A DNA stretch of 50,925 bases from an uncultured Alistipes sp. (GCA_944321765.1 CALUMQ010000014.1:1-50925); one strand, 5' to 3'; shown: positions 26,162 through 35,529, counted from the first letter of the stretch. A program made the numbers and translations. The notes: generated by a model not told the origin, from the sequence alone.

Positions 26162-27040
26162 CTACGCTTCGTTGCGATGCGCCGCACCGTTTTTGCGGAT
26201 GTCCAACGGAGCGCCACCCAGGTGTTGTTGGCAAAAGACATTGAAGTAGTTGGCCGAAAGCCCGTATTTCTGTGCGAGCTCCTTCGTCGAGAGCTCCGTC
26301 ATCAGCAGGTCGCAGAGAATATTTCCCTTTTTTCTGTCGATCAGCCATTTGCGGGGTGTTGTTCCGAACACATCGACGAATTTGCGGTTGAAACTCGTCG
26401 GCGGCATGCCCGAGCGGTGGATCAGCTCCTGAACGTTGATCGCCGGCGAGTAGGCGCCGAGTACGGTCTGTTTGAATTCGTAGTCTCTGCTCAGCGCCGG
26501 GGCGAAGAGCCTTGCAAGCTCCTCCTTGGCATAGAAACCCCTCAGCATCAGAAGAAAGATGTCGCGTTTGTCGCGCTGGTAGTGGTAGCAGAAGAGTCCT
26601 GTGGTGAGAGCCGTCCGCGTAACGGCGAGTTCGGCCATCAGCAGATCGCTGATGGGCAGCACCACGGGCACCTCGTCGTCGGACATCTTCTCCGGCATGA
26701 AGTCGACCAGATTCTTTAACGTATAGGTATTGCACAGGGCAATCGAGGCGTCGAGGAAGCAGAGGATGACAACGGATGCCTCCCGGGCTCTTCCCCAGCA
26801 CGTTTCGCCCTGGGGTACGAAGAAGAGTTCACCGGCTTTCGCTCCATGTTCTTTCCGCTCTGCGGGACAGAACCCCAGAGCACCCTCCAGCACGAAACAG
26901 AGTACGGAGCGTTGGTCGCTCTCGTGGTGGATGTATTCGCCCGCTTCGAGAACCCGCAACTGAACGACGGGACCGTCGGCTGCATAGTGTTTGCAGGTGA
27001 AGTGCTCCTGGAGATAGAGCCATCTATTCTGTTCTTTCAT
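26162..27040 (-). CDS. AraC-family transcriptional regulator
   Basis: A 292-residue regulator with a cupin-like N-terminal sensor (about 25-115, including HHESDQRSVLCFVLEGALGF) and a C-terminal AraC double helix-turn-helix (about 190-285). The first recognition helix is in NVQELIHRSGMPPTSFNRKF; the second is STKELAQKYGLSANYFNVFC. It lies upstream of the fimbrillin-like gene in the same orientation, 280 nt away, and 187 nt from the GH3 gene; the 27041-27227 gap shows no clear promoter. Either neighbour could be its target. Confidence 0.9.
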   Translation of the reverse strand: MKEQNRWLYLQEHFTCKHYAADGPVVQLRVLEAGEYIHHESDQRSVLCFVLEGALGFCPAERKEHGAKAGELFFVPQGETCWGRAREASVVILCFLDASIALCNTYTLKNLVDFMPEKMSDDEVPVVLPISDLLMAELAVTRTALTTGLFCYHYQRDKRDIFLLMLRGFYAKEELARLFAPALSRDYEFKQTVLGAYSPAINVQELIHRSGMPPTSFNRKFVDVFGTTPRKWLIDRKKGNILCDLLMTELSTKELAQKYGLSANYFNVFCQQHLGGAPLDIRKNGAAHRNEA

Positions 27041-27227
27041 CGGTTCTTTGTGCGTTTATATCTGTGTGCATAGCCTCCCGGCGTATGAATACGGATCTCC
27101 GGAGCGATACGTCATATGCCGACCGGAATCTTCATACGGAGGATGCTCCCGGAGGAGAAGAACGCCGAAATTGCGTTTTTAGTTTGGACGAGCTGAAAAT
27201 TTCGCTCACGACTGCACGCCTTTGCAC

Positions 27228-29432
27228 TCATCGGGGAAGCAGCTGCTCGGAGCCAGCAATGCGTATCGTGCAGCTTTGTTTTTGCAGCTCCCCCTCTGCG
27301 CGGGGTTGCGAGCCGCCGATGTAGCACACGATCTCTCCCGGCCGGCAGACCGTCCGCCCGTCGCTTCGTACCAGCGCGAGATCGCGCGGCGTGAGGGTGA
27401 ACGATATGACCTGCTCCTCACCGGGGCCCAGCAAAATCCTCCGCACGCCCTTCAGGGCTCGGATCGGCTTGGGATCCGGCGCACCGGGATGGCTCACGTA
27501 GAGCTGCACGACCTCCTCGCCCGTCCGTTTACCCGTATTGCGCACGCGCGTGGTCAGCGTAATGCTTTCGCCCGTGCGGGCCTTGCGCACGGAGCACGTA
27601 GGAGTGCCGTACTCGAAAGTCGTGTAACTCAACCCGTATCCGAATCCGTAGAGTGGTTCTCCGTCGAAATAGCGATACGTGCGGCCGCGCATCGAGTAGT
27701 CGTTGAAGTCCGGCAGCTGTGCATCATCGGCATAGAAAGTCACCGGCAGCCGCCCCGAGGGGTTGCAGTCGCCCCAAAGGATGTCGGCAATGGCCGTTCC
27801 TGCCGCCTGTCCGCCGTACCAGGCCTGCAGAATGGCGTTTGCATGCTCGGCCTCCCACGGGAAGGCCACGGCGCTTCCCGACATGGATACGAAGATCAGG
27901 GGAACACCCTCCGCATGAACCCGCTTCATGACCTCGGTCTGTGCTTCGGGCAGCCGAATGGTTGTCCGGTCGCCGCCCGAGAATCCTTCCGGTGCGTTGT
28001 TTCCCGCATCGCCCTCCTCGCCTTCGAGCCGCGGGGAGATGCCACCGACGAAGATCACCAGGTCGGCCCCGGCGATTGCCCGCGAGATCTCCTCGGGAGA
28101 ACTCTCGACGGCGGTATAGTCCGTGGCTTTCAGATAGGTTACTTCGGCTCCCGTTTTTTCACGGATGGCAGCCAGCGGGGTGACGATCTCCGAAGGAAAT
28201 CCGTTGTAGTTTCCCAGCTGCACCTCCGGGGCGTCGGCATTGGGTCCGAGGACAACAATCCGCCGCAGGTTGTGGTGTAGCGGGAGTATCCCGTCGTTTT
28301 TCAGCAGCACCATCGACTCCTGGGCCAGCTTTAGCGCATGGGCCTTGTGCGCGGGAGACTCCAGCACCGAATAGGGGAGTGAGGCGTAGGGATCGCGATC
28401 GGCGGGGTCGAATAACCCGAGCCGGAAACGGATGGTCAGCTGCCGGGCAAGGGCTTCGTCGATCTCCTTTTCGTCGATCAGTCCGCGTTCGACAGCCTCC
28501 GCCAGACTTGAAAAGATATCCCCGCAGTCGAGATCGACGGTGTGAATCACGGCATCGGCTGCTGCTGCAGGACGGTCCGTATGCGTGCGGTGGTTGTAGA
28601 CGAAGTCTGCGATGGCTCCGCAATCGGAGGTGATGTAGCCCGAGAAGCCCCAGTACCCGCGCAGAATGTCGTGTAAGAGCAGGTCGTTGGCGCAGCAGGG
28701 CTGCCCGCGGAAACGGTTGTAGGCTCCCATGATGCCGCTCACGCGGCCCTCGACGATCAGCGCGCGAAATGCCGGGAGATAGGTATCCCACAGATCGTAA
28801 TCACTCACCTCGGCATCGAAGACGTGGCGTGACGATTCGGGTCCGCTGTGTACGGCGAAATGCTTGGCGCAGGCCGAAACGTTGAGCCGCAGGGAATCCG
28901 ATCCCTGCAGCCCCCTGACGATAGCCTTTCCGAACGCTGCGGTCAGATAGGGGTCTTCGCCGTATGTCTCCTGCCCGCGGCCCCAGCGGGGATCGCGGAA
29001 GATGTTGATGTTCGGGGTCCAGAACGTGAGCCCCTTGTACTGCATGCCGCCGTGTCCCGTACGGTTTGCCTCGTTGTAGATGGCGCGGGCTTCGGTGGCG
29101 ATGATCTCGCCCATGCGCTCCACGGCCGCGGGGTCGAACGTTGCGGCAAGTCCGATGGCCTGTGGAAATACGGTCACCTTGTCGCCCGAGCGCCCGACGC
29201 CGTGCAGACACTCGTTCCACCAGTTGTAGTCGGGGATGCCGAGCCGTTCGACGGCCGGGGTGAAGTATTGCATCTGTGCAACCTTCTCTTCGAGGCTCAG
29301 CCGCGCGACGAGATCCTCGACACGCTCCTCGATCGAAAGATCGGGATTCTGAAAGGGGTATTGCTGGGCATGAATGGCTGTGCCGGCAAGAAGCGCGAGC
29401 GACAGCGCGGCAAGACGGAGGTTTCGGATCAT
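27228..29432 (-). CDS. Glycoside hydrolase family 3 (beta-xylosidase/arabinofuranosidase or beta-glucosidase)
   Basis: A 734-residue exported GH3 enzyme. The signal peptide ends near AIHAQ. The N-terminal TIM-barrel domain has YNWWNECLHGVGR, NINIFRDPRWGRGQETYGEDP and KHFAVHSGPE. The catalytic nucleophile is Asp270 in ITSDCGAI. The alpha/beta sandwich domain (about 370-580) and a C-terminal fibronectin-III-like domain (GEEVVQLYV) complete it. The WWNE-LHG and SDC motifs are commoner in xylosidase-type GH3 enzymes than in BglX, which favours pentosidase activity, but the substrate is not certain. No SusC/SusD pair lies nearby. Confidence 0.92.
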   Translation of the reverse strand: MIRNLRLAALSLALLAGTAIHAQQYPFQNPDLSIEERVEDLVARLSLEEKVAQMQYFTPAVERLGIPDYNWWNECLHGVGRSGDKVTVFPQAIGLAATFDPAAVERMGEIIATEARAIYNEANRTGHGGMQYKGLTFWTPNINIFRDPRWGRGQETYGEDPYLTAAFGKAIVRGLQGSDSLRLNVSACAKHFAVHSGPESSRHVFDAEVSDYDLWDTYLPAFRALIVEGRVSGIMGAYNRFRGQPCCANDLLLHDILRGYWGFSGYITSDCGAIADFVYNHRTHTDRPAAAADAVIHTVDLDCGDIFSSLAEAVERGLIDEKEIDEALARQLTIRFRLGLFDPADRDPYASLPYSVLESPAHKAHALKLAQESMVLLKNDGILPLHHNLRRIVVLGPNADAPEVQLGNYNGFPSEIVTPLAAIREKTGAEVTYLKATDYTAVESSPEEISRAIAGADLVIFVGGISPRLEGEEGDAGNNAPEGFSGGDRTTIRLPEAQTEVMKRVHAEGVPLIFVSMSGSAVAFPWEAEHANAILQAWYGGQAAGTAIADILWGDCNPSGRLPVTFYADDAQLPDFNDYSMRGRTYRYFDGEPLYGFGYGLSYTTFEYGTPTCSVRKARTGESITLTTRVRNTGKRTGEEVVQLYVSHPGAPDPKPIRALKGVRRILLGPGEEQVISFTLTPRDLALVRSDGRTVCRPGEIVCYIGGSQPRAEGELQKQSCTIRIAGSEQLLPR

Positions 29433-29450
29433 GATGTTTTACGGGGTTAG

Positions 29451-29472
29451 GGTGCAGCCTGCCGGCTGCACC
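29451..29472 (-). promoter_or_regulatory. Perfect hairpin in the GH3 gene leader
   Basis: GGTGCAGCC (29451-29459) and GGCTGCACC (29464-29472) form a 9-bp perfect stem with a 4-nt loop, ending 4 nt after the -7 element and 18 nt before the start codon. It could be a 5' transcript hairpin or a dyad operator. Confidence 0.55.
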
Positions 29473-29475
29473 GAA

Positions 29476-29483
29476 CAAAGATA
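29476..29483 (-). promoter_or_regulatory. -7 element (TATCTTTG) of the GH3 gene
   Basis: A minus-strand TATCTTTG, 43 nt before the ATG at 29432. No TTTG at the -33 position was found. Confidence 0.5.
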
Positions 29484-29545
29484 CGAAAAACTTCGTGTCG
29501 CCGGACCTTGCCGCGCCGAATCTTTCGTCCTGTCTTTGCTGCCCG

Positions 29546-30772
29546 CTACGCCAGCCTTGAGGCAAGGATGTGCAGGGGATGCTCACACGGCTTCGAGGTC
29601 GACATCTCGATCTGCCACTTGCAGGTTTCGCAGTCGGTGGCCACCAGATCGGCTCCCGATGCCTCGATCTGCCGGAACAGCGGCTCGCCGATGGCCTGCG
29701 ACGTGGCGTAGTTCTCCTTCTTGAATCCGTATGTGCCGGCGATTCCACAGCATTGCGAGTCCAGAACAGTCACCTCCACGCCGGGAATCATCCGCAACAG
29801 CTCGATCGAGTAGTACTCCCATCCCATCTTCTCCATGTGGCAGGGCGTGTGGTAGGCCACGCGCAGCGGAGCGGCATCCTCCCTGAACTTCAGCTTTGCA
29901 CCATTCTCCCTGATGAGCCGGTAGAGGTAGCGGGTGGCCAGTTCGATCCGGTCGCGCACATCCTCGTTTTCGAGTTGCAGCAGGTGGGGGTACTCGTCGC
30001 GCAGGGTGAAGGTACAGGTCGACGAGGTGGTGATCACATCGAGCCGTCGGCCGTTTACGGCCGTGCGTATCGACGCCATGTTCACCTCGGCCTGACGTTT
30101 GGCCTGCTTGTAGAGACCGTTGGAGATCAGTGCCACACCGCAACACTTCTCCTTGTCGAGCAACTGTACGCCGTATCCCAATGCATTCATGATGCGCAGC
30201 AGGTCCTTGCCCAACTGCGGGTTGTTGTAATTCACGTAGCATCCATGGAAATAGGCGACCTGCTTCGGATAGGCTGCCTGCTGCGCCGCAGCGTGCTTGC
30301 GATACCATGTGGTGAATGTTCCGTGAGCGTATTTCGGGAAGATCCTCCGGTGGTCGATGGCCATCACCTTGTCCATCACCATGCGTACGGGCTTGAGCGC
30401 CACGGCCGTGTTGACAATCGGAGCCAGCGGTGTGGCGAGCGATCCCACCAGATCGGTGTTCGACAGCACGAAGTTGCGCAACGAGGTGTTCCGTTGCGGG
30501 CCGTACTTGATGCGTGCGGCCTGGATGATGTCGCCGATCCGCACGTTCGAGGGGCAGGCGACCTCGCAGCGCTTGCAGTTCAGACAGTATTTCAATGCAC
30601 TGTCGTAGAAGTCGGGCTTCTTGAGACGCAGCCGTTCGCCGTCGGGTCCTGCCTGTTTGGGGCCCGGATAATCGGGATTTACGGCTGCGACGGGACAATA
30701 CACCGTGCAGATGGTGCACTTGATGCATTGTTCGAAATTGTTTTCGCTGACGGTATTCTGCTGGATGTTCAT
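29546..30772 (-). CDS. glpC: Anaerobic glycerol-3-phosphate dehydrogenase subunit C
   Basis: A 408-residue iron-sulfur subunit that passes electrons from the GlpAB dimer to the quinone pool. Two 4Fe-4S motifs are at the N-terminus (CIKCTICTVYC and CLNCKRCEVAC). Two CCG domains follow, with KCCGVALIS and QCCGIAGTYG. The start at 30772 overlaps the glpB stop in an ATGA. The frame is open further upstream only as read-through of glpB. No terminator is obvious before the GH3 promoter. Confidence 0.95.
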   Translation of the reverse strand: MNIQQNTVSENNFEQCIKCTICTVYCPVAAVNPDYPGPKQAGPDGERLRLKKPDFYDSALKYCLNCKRCEVACPSNVRIGDIIQAARIKYGPQRNTSLRNFVLSNTDLVGSLATPLAPIVNTAVALKPVRMVMDKVMAIDHRRIFPKYAHGTFTTWYRKHAAAQQAAYPKQVAYFHGCYVNYNNPQLGKDLLRIMNALGYGVQLLDKEKCCGVALISNGLYKQAKRQAEVNMASIRTAVNGRRLDVITTSSTCTFTLRDEYPHLLQLENEDVRDRIELATRYLYRLIRENGAKLKFREDAAPLRVAYHTPCHMEKMGWEYYSIELLRMIPGVEVTVLDSQCCGIAGTYGFKKENYATSQAIGEPLFRQIEASGADLVATDCETCKWQIEMSTSKPCEHPLHILASRLA

Positions 30773-32034
30773 GACTTCAAGCTGTTTAAGATCCGATCTG
30801 CGACGAAGAGCGCCGAGATGAGCGATACGCCGGCTCCGCACCCCTCCTGTACGGGGTGGAATCCGGACAGACCGGCTCCGATTCCGTAAAGATTTTCCAT
30901 GACCGAGCCCTCCTTGAGGAGCTTGAGCGAGCGGTCCGTACGAATGCCGAAGGCCTCGTAGTTGTGACGGTCGAAGAAGTGCTCCGTGTACCACTCCGTG
31001 CGATTGGGCACAAAGTCGGTGTCGGCCCCGAAGACAGGCTCGACGATTCGGTCGGGTGTGGCGATCAGTCCGCGGCTGAAGAAGCTTCCCGAGGCGAGCA
31101 CGAACGCTTCGGCTTCGAAGGGAATGTCGCCGTGGTTTACCGTACGGATGCTCTTCACACGGTTTTTCTCCACTTCGGCCGACAGCACCGAGTCCCCGAG
31201 GAAATATTCGCCGCCCAACGCCCGGAAGCGATGCTGGAGTGCCTGCTGCGCCTTGATCCCGGGGATCGACGGCGGGAGAGTCGGAAGCAGGTAGAGCGGC
31301 AGATCGACCTTGGCCTTCAGTACCTCGAACGCGTCGCTGCGGTTGATGCCGATGATGGCAGGCAGGATGACGGCCTCACACTCCCGGGCCGCTTCGCGGA
31401 TCCGTGCGGCCAGTCTGTCGAGATTCTGCTCGTGGTCGAAGACGCGTGCGATGTTTGCCGAACGCATTTCACTCGGATTGCGGCGGATGTTCTCCAGATC
31501 GGGGCTGTTGACCGAGGCGAAGCGGCAGCTTACTCCATGCCGGCGGAATGCCTCGGCGATGAACTCCGGATAGAAATCCAGAAAACCTTCGACGTTGACG
31601 ATGCAGACCGAGCGGAAGGGCAGGACCTCGGGACTCGGTGTCGTGAGGTACCCGTCAATGGTGAGCCACGTGGGTTTTGCCATGCCCAGGGGCGTGATTC
31701 GGTAGTGGTTGCGGCGGGGTGATCCCGAGACGGGAATCCCGGCCTCACACAGCAGCTTCCGGGCAGCCTCGGCGTAACGTTCGCACGCCTGGGCGCCGAT
31801 CCGGGCGTAAGGATGCTCCGGGGCGCATTTCTCCAATGCGGCGATTCCTTCTGCGGGATCCTCTACGGGCGTTCCGTCGGGCAACTGCCCGAGCAGGTCG
31901 AACGACCCCGACGAGAAGTGTATGGCGCTCTGTCCCTGCGAGACGATGGCACATCGCCTGCCGGCTTCGGCCAGACGGATGCCGCAGGACAATCCGGCCA
32001 GGCCACCTCCGATGATTACGGTATCGAATTTCAT
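30769..32034 (-). CDS. glpB: Anaerobic glycerol-3-phosphate dehydrogenase subunit B
   Basis: A 421-residue flavoprotein subunit. The N-terminal dinucleotide-binding motif is IIGGGLAGLSCGIRLAEAG, and the C-terminal FAD-binding closing segment is NLYGIGAGLSGFHPVQEGCGAGVS. The length is that of GlpB. It overlaps glpA and glpC in ATGA junctions on both sides, so the three subunits are made in fixed ratio. The frame extends to 32082, but the Met at 32034 fits both the fold and the overlap. Confidence 0.95.
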   Translation of the reverse strand: MKFDTVIIGGGLAGLSCGIRLAEAGRRCAIVSQGQSAIHFSSGSFDLLGQLPDGTPVEDPAEGIAALEKCAPEHPYARIGAQACERYAEAARKLLCEAGIPVSGSPRRNHYRITPLGMAKPTWLTIDGYLTTPSPEVLPFRSVCIVNVEGFLDFYPEFIAEAFRRHGVSCRFASVNSPDLENIRRNPSEMRSANIARVFDHEQNLDRLAARIREAARECEAVILPAIIGINRSDAFEVLKAKVDLPLYLLPTLPPSIPGIKAQQALQHRFRALGGEYFLGDSVLSAEVEKNRVKSIRTVNHGDIPFEAEAFVLASGSFFSRGLIATPDRIVEPVFGADTDFVPNRTEWYTEHFFDRHNYEAFGIRTDRSLKLLKEGSVMENLYGIGAGLSGFHPVQEGCGAGVSLISALFVADRILNSLKS

Positions 32035-33662
32035 TTTGCTGCAGTTTTCTCGGTTATCACCTCCTGGTCCGACAGGCCGCAAACGCCTTCGTAGATCCAG
32101 GTCGTGTATTCGCTTTCGCGCAGGGTGTCGCCCCAGGCAATGGGGGCCATTCCCTTCCAGCGTTCATTGAGGAAGTTTGCCAGATCGGCTTTGGCTTTCC
32201 GGGCGCAGACGGGGTCCTTTCGTCCCATCAGCCCTGCGGCACGGCAGGCGCACAACTCTCCCTGACAGGTTCCCATGCCGACGCGCGTGCGGCGTCGCAG
32301 ATCTACGAGGTTGTTTACCGCGAGGTGCTCCATGGCGTATTCGATCTCTCCGATCGAAACCTCCTCGCATTCGCAGACCAGACTGTTTTTGTAAGAGTCG
32401 TTTCCTTCGATCTCCACGGCCAGGGCTCCATGTCGCGCAATGGTCGAGCGGCGTTGTACGACGGGTTTGCCGTGCAGTTTCTTGTCCACCTCCTCGCGGC
32501 TTTCGGCCGATCCCGGCAGGGGAATCTCTGCCGTCTGGCACTTCTTGTCGATGGAGAGCTTTTTACATACAAGATCCGTTGCCCACTCCGCCATGAGCCG
32601 GTAGGTCATGAGCTTTCCGCCGGTGATGGTGATGAATCCTTCGATTCCGTCGCGGGTTGCATGATCCAGCAGCACGATGCCGCGGCTGACGGTGCGCCCG
32701 CTGGGATCGTCGTCCGAGGCGACCAGCGGCCGCACGCCGGCATAGGCTCTCAGGATGCGCGTCTGAGCCAGCTGGGGCGAGAGTTTCTCTCCTTCGCGCA
32801 GGAGCAGATCCACCTCGTCGGGCGTAACGACCATGTTGTCCACCTGGTCAAAGGGGACCTTGCTCGACGTGGTTCCGATCAGCGAGATGGTGTCTCCGGG
32901 AACGAGGATGTCGGCATCGGCCGGTTTCCGACAGCGGTTGAGCACCATGTGGTTGACCCGGTGTCCGAAGATGAGCAGAGCGCCCTTTGCCGGCAGCATG
33001 TTGACCGTGATTCCGGCCTTTGCCGCGATACCGTGTCCCCAGATGCCTCCGGCATTGATGACGACCTGTGCATAGTACCGCTCCTCCTCCTTCGTGTGGT
33101 GGTTGTATGCCTTGACGCCGATGATGCGGTTCTGTTCGCGGAGAAGCTCCGTTACTTCGGTATAGGTGTGTATTTCAGCCCCGTGCGTCTTGGCGTCGAG
33201 GATGTTCGACGACGTGAGCCGGAAGGGGTCGATGGCGCCGTCGGGGACGCGCACGGCGCCGATCAGCGTGCGGTTCACGGAGGGTTCGAGACGAATGGCC
33301 TCTTCGGGATCGATGACGTCGGCGCGGATGCCCGCCTTGCGACATGCCTCGACGAATACCGACTGGTACTCGAGACTGTCTTCGGGCAGTGTGATGAACA
33401 GACCGTCGGTCTCCTCGACGCAATGGGCGGCGATTCTGCGCAGGATCATGTTTTCGCGGATGCACTCCTGGGCCGATTCATGGTCCGTGACGGCATACCG
33501 GGCGCCGCTGTGCAGCAGACCGTGGTTACGGCCCGTGGCTCCGGTCGAGATGTCGGAGCGTTCGAGCAACAGGGCCTTGATGCCGCGCAGGGAGCAGTCA
33601 CGGGCTATTCCGGCCCCGGTGGCGCCTCCGCCGATGATGATGACATCGTAGGTATTGTTCAT
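32031..33662 (-). CDS. glpA: Anaerobic glycerol-3-phosphate dehydrogenase subunit A
   Basis: The 543-residue catalytic FAD subunit oxidising glycerol-3-phosphate to dihydroxyacetone phosphate. The FAD motif is IIGGGATGAGIARDCSLRG (from about residue 9), followed by TGATGRNHGLLHSGARY and the substrate region GFITITGGKLMTYRLMAEW. A C-terminal BFD-like 2Fe-2S domain has the Cys pattern CECEE...GTCQGELCACR. The frame is open to 33776, but the Met at 33662 is the family start. No glycerol kinase or facilitator gene is nearby, so glycerol-3-phosphate probably comes from lipid turnover or uptake encoded elsewhere. Confidence 0.95.
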   Translation of the reverse strand: MNNTYDVIIIGGGATGAGIARDCSLRGIKALLLERSDISTGATGRNHGLLHSGARYAVTDHESAQECIRENMILRRIAAHCVEETDGLFITLPEDSLEYQSVFVEACRKAGIRADVIDPEEAIRLEPSVNRTLIGAVRVPDGAIDPFRLTSSNILDAKTHGAEIHTYTEVTELLREQNRIIGVKAYNHHTKEEERYYAQVVINAGGIWGHGIAAKAGITVNMLPAKGALLIFGHRVNHMVLNRCRKPADADILVPGDTISLIGTTSSKVPFDQVDNMVVTPDEVDLLLREGEKLSPQLAQTRILRAYAGVRPLVASDDDPSGRTVSRGIVLLDHATRDGIEGFITITGGKLMTYRLMAEWATDLVCKKLSIDKKCQTAEIPLPGSAESREEVDKKLHGKPVVQRRSTIARHGALAVEIEGNDSYKNSLVCECEEVSIGEIEYAMEHLAVNNLVDLRRRTRVGMGTCQGELCACRAAGLMGRKDPVCARKAKADLANFLNERWKGMAPIAWGDTLRESEYTTWIYEGVCGLSDQEVITEKTAAK

Positions 33663-33680
33663 ATCGGGAGTAATTTTTTG

Positions 33681-33710
33681 CGAAATTAGTAATTTTTCAC
33701 GACAAACAAA
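33681..33710 (-). promoter_or_regulatory. Possible glpABC promoter
   Basis: Minus-strand TAATTTCG (33688-33681) resembles TAnnTTTG with one change, and TTTG (33710-33707) lies 18 nt upstream. Confidence 0.35.
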
Positions 33711-33853
33711 ACAAAACGAAATGAAAATAATTTCATTTTCTTTCGAATAGGCGGAATTTTTTCCGGAAATATGCAATATAAAATTGTAAAATGGCGGATT
33801 TTGGTTGTGGTACGAAACATTCGGGCATCTTTGGATATCTCCGAACGGACAAA

Positions 33854-33894
33854 CGCCCGGACGTGCGACTCTTTGGAAGTCGTACGCCCGGACG
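33854..33894 (-). terminator. Hairpin, probable terminator of the sulfatase gene
   Basis: A 17-nt quasi-palindrome (33854-33870 with 33878-33894, 14 of 17 pairing plus wobble pairs) lies 26 nt after the sulfatase stop at 33921. The following T run is weak (TTTGTCC). Confidence 0.5.
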
Positions 33895-33920
33895 TTGCGG
33901 AATGCGGACGGGAGATTGCC

Positions 33921-35486
33921 TCAGCGCTCGTCGGGCCAGGGACAGGGCTGCCCCGTTGCCTTGAATGACGGACGCATGGCGCCGACGCTGCGCAGGTATT
34001 TGCCCAGTTCGGACGAGAGTTTTGCGACGATTTCGGGACACTCGGCCGCCAGATCATGCTTTTCGGAGATGTCGTTCGGAATGTTGTACAACTCCTTACG
34101 GCCCGTTTCGTAAAAATAGATCAGCTTCCAGTCGCCGCTGCGCACGGTCGCAGTTGCCGCAATGCCGGGTCCGGGGGAGTCTGCCCAGAAATTGGGGAAG
34201 TTCCAGTAGAGACTGCGCTTTTTCGAGGGGTCTCCGCTGCCGTCGAGCAGCGGCACGAAACTTACGCCGTCGACCTCCTGACGGGTTTTGTATCGGTTGA
34301 TACCGGCCATTTCGAGAATCGTCGGAAAGAAGTCCTCGATCATCACGTAGCTGTTGCAGCGGCTTCCGGGCTGCGTGATCCCGGGCCAGCTGACGATCAT
34401 CGGTTCGCGGATACCTCCTTCGTAGGCCGATCCCTTGCCGCAGTTGAGCGGGTAGTTCTGCGTGTAGAGGGGCTCGTCGCGCCAGGCGGTGCTTGTCGAG
34501 AATCCGCCGTTGTCGCCCATGAAGAGGATGATTGTGTTGTCGGCCATGTCGTTGGCCTCGAGCCAGGTCATGATGTCGCCGAGGCTCTTGTCCATGCCCT
34601 CGATCAGTGAGGCGTATGCCGCCTCCTTGTCGGAAAGCCCCTTGGCCTTGTATTTTTCGAAGTAGCGTTCATCGCGGTCTATGGGCACATGAATGGCGTA
34701 GTGCGACATGTAGAGGTAGAAGGGCTGCTTGTAGGCCTTGGCCTTGTCGAGCGCGTGGAGGGCCTCCTGCGTCAGGGCTTCGGTCACGAAAGTTCCCGAC
34801 TGCCAGTACTTTTCGAGTCCCGGTACGGCGAAGGGCGAGCGGGGATTTCCCTTGTCGTCGTAGCCGTAGTTCCGTTCGCTGAGATAGGTGGCAAGACCAC
34901 CGGCGGCATGCCCGGCGATATTGGTCTCGAATCCGAAGTGATTCGGAGACTCTCCGGGGGTGTCGATGGCTCCCCAGTGTGCTTTTCCGCAATGGATGGT
35001 GTGGTATCCGCTGCGGCGGAGCAGTTCGACGAATGAATCTGCGACAAAGGTGTTGTTGGTCCCTTCGACCTGCGCGATGCCGTTGTAGTTCCAGTCGGGA
35101 AAGGTGAGGAGATTGGACGCTCCGTCGGTCGACGTGTCCCGGTAGAGGGTCCAGTTCGTCACGCCGTGGCGCGCGGCGTTGCATCCGGTCATCAGACTGC
35201 AGCGCGAGGGGGAGCTGAGGCTGCAGGCATAGGCCTGGGTGAAGATCATGCCTTGAGCGGCGAGCCGCTCCATGTTGGGGGTTTCGTAACGGTCGTTGTA
35301 GAAGGTCCGTTCGCTCCAGAAGGGTACCGATGTATCCTGCCAGCCCATGTCGTCGACCAGAAACAGGATGATGTTTGGCCGTTTGTCGACCGAAGCGGAG
35401 GGGGTAGCGGGGCGGTTGTCGGCCGCGGATCCCGATGCGGGGATGAGCGAGGCGGCCAGGGGCAGAGTCAGCAGTGGATGATGCAT
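33921..35486 (-). CDS. Secreted S1-family sulfatase (Ser-type formylglycine site)
   Basis: A 521-residue exported sulfatase with a signal peptide (residues 1 to about 22). NIILFLVDDMGWQD supplies the metal-binding Asp pair. The sulfatase signature is SSPSRCSLMTG, so the residue to be converted to formylglycine is Ser91, which needs an anaerobic sulfatase-maturating enzyme encoded elsewhere. Other metal and sulfate residues are seen in CGKAHWG, YMSHYAIHVP and FMGDNGGF. The Met at 35486 begins the signal peptide; the frame is open to 35612. The substrate cannot be fixed from sequence; the family acts on host or dietary sulfated glycans. Confidence 0.92.
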   Translation of the reverse strand: MHHPLLTLPLAASLIPASGSAADNRPATPSASVDKRPNIILFLVDDMGWQDTSVPFWSERTFYNDRYETPNMERLAAQGMIFTQAYACSLSSPSRCSLMTGCNAARHGVTNWTLYRDTSTDGASNLLTFPDWNYNGIAQVEGTNNTFVADSFVELLRRSGYHTIHCGKAHWGAIDTPGESPNHFGFETNIAGHAAGGLATYLSERNYGYDDKGNPRSPFAVPGLEKYWQSGTFVTEALTQEALHALDKAKAYKQPFYLYMSHYAIHVPIDRDERYFEKYKAKGLSDKEAAYASLIEGMDKSLGDIMTWLEANDMADNTIILFMGDNGGFSTSTAWRDEPLYTQNYPLNCGKGSAYEGGIREPMIVSWPGITQPGSRCNSYVMIEDFFPTILEMAGINRYKTRQEVDGVSFVPLLDGSGDPSKKRSLYWNFPNFWADSPGPGIAATATVRSGDWKLIYFYETGRKELYNIPNDISEKHDLAAECPEIVAKLSSELGKYLRSVGAMRPSFKATGQPCPWPDER

Positions 35487-35521
35487 GGAAGTTGTTTTTT
35501 GCGTGTCAGGCGCGTACAGGA

Positions 35522-35529
35522 CAAAGATA
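35522..35529 (-). promoter_or_regulatory. -7 element (TATCTTTG) of the sulfatase gene
   Basis: A minus-strand TATCTTTG, 35 nt before the ATG at 35486. No -33 TTG at normal spacing. Confidence 0.5.

Noticed and set aside
33540-33570. ApbE-like motif STGATG in GlpA
   Set aside because: This is a conserved part of the FAD site of GlpA-type enzymes, which are cytosolic; no reason to expect flavinylation.
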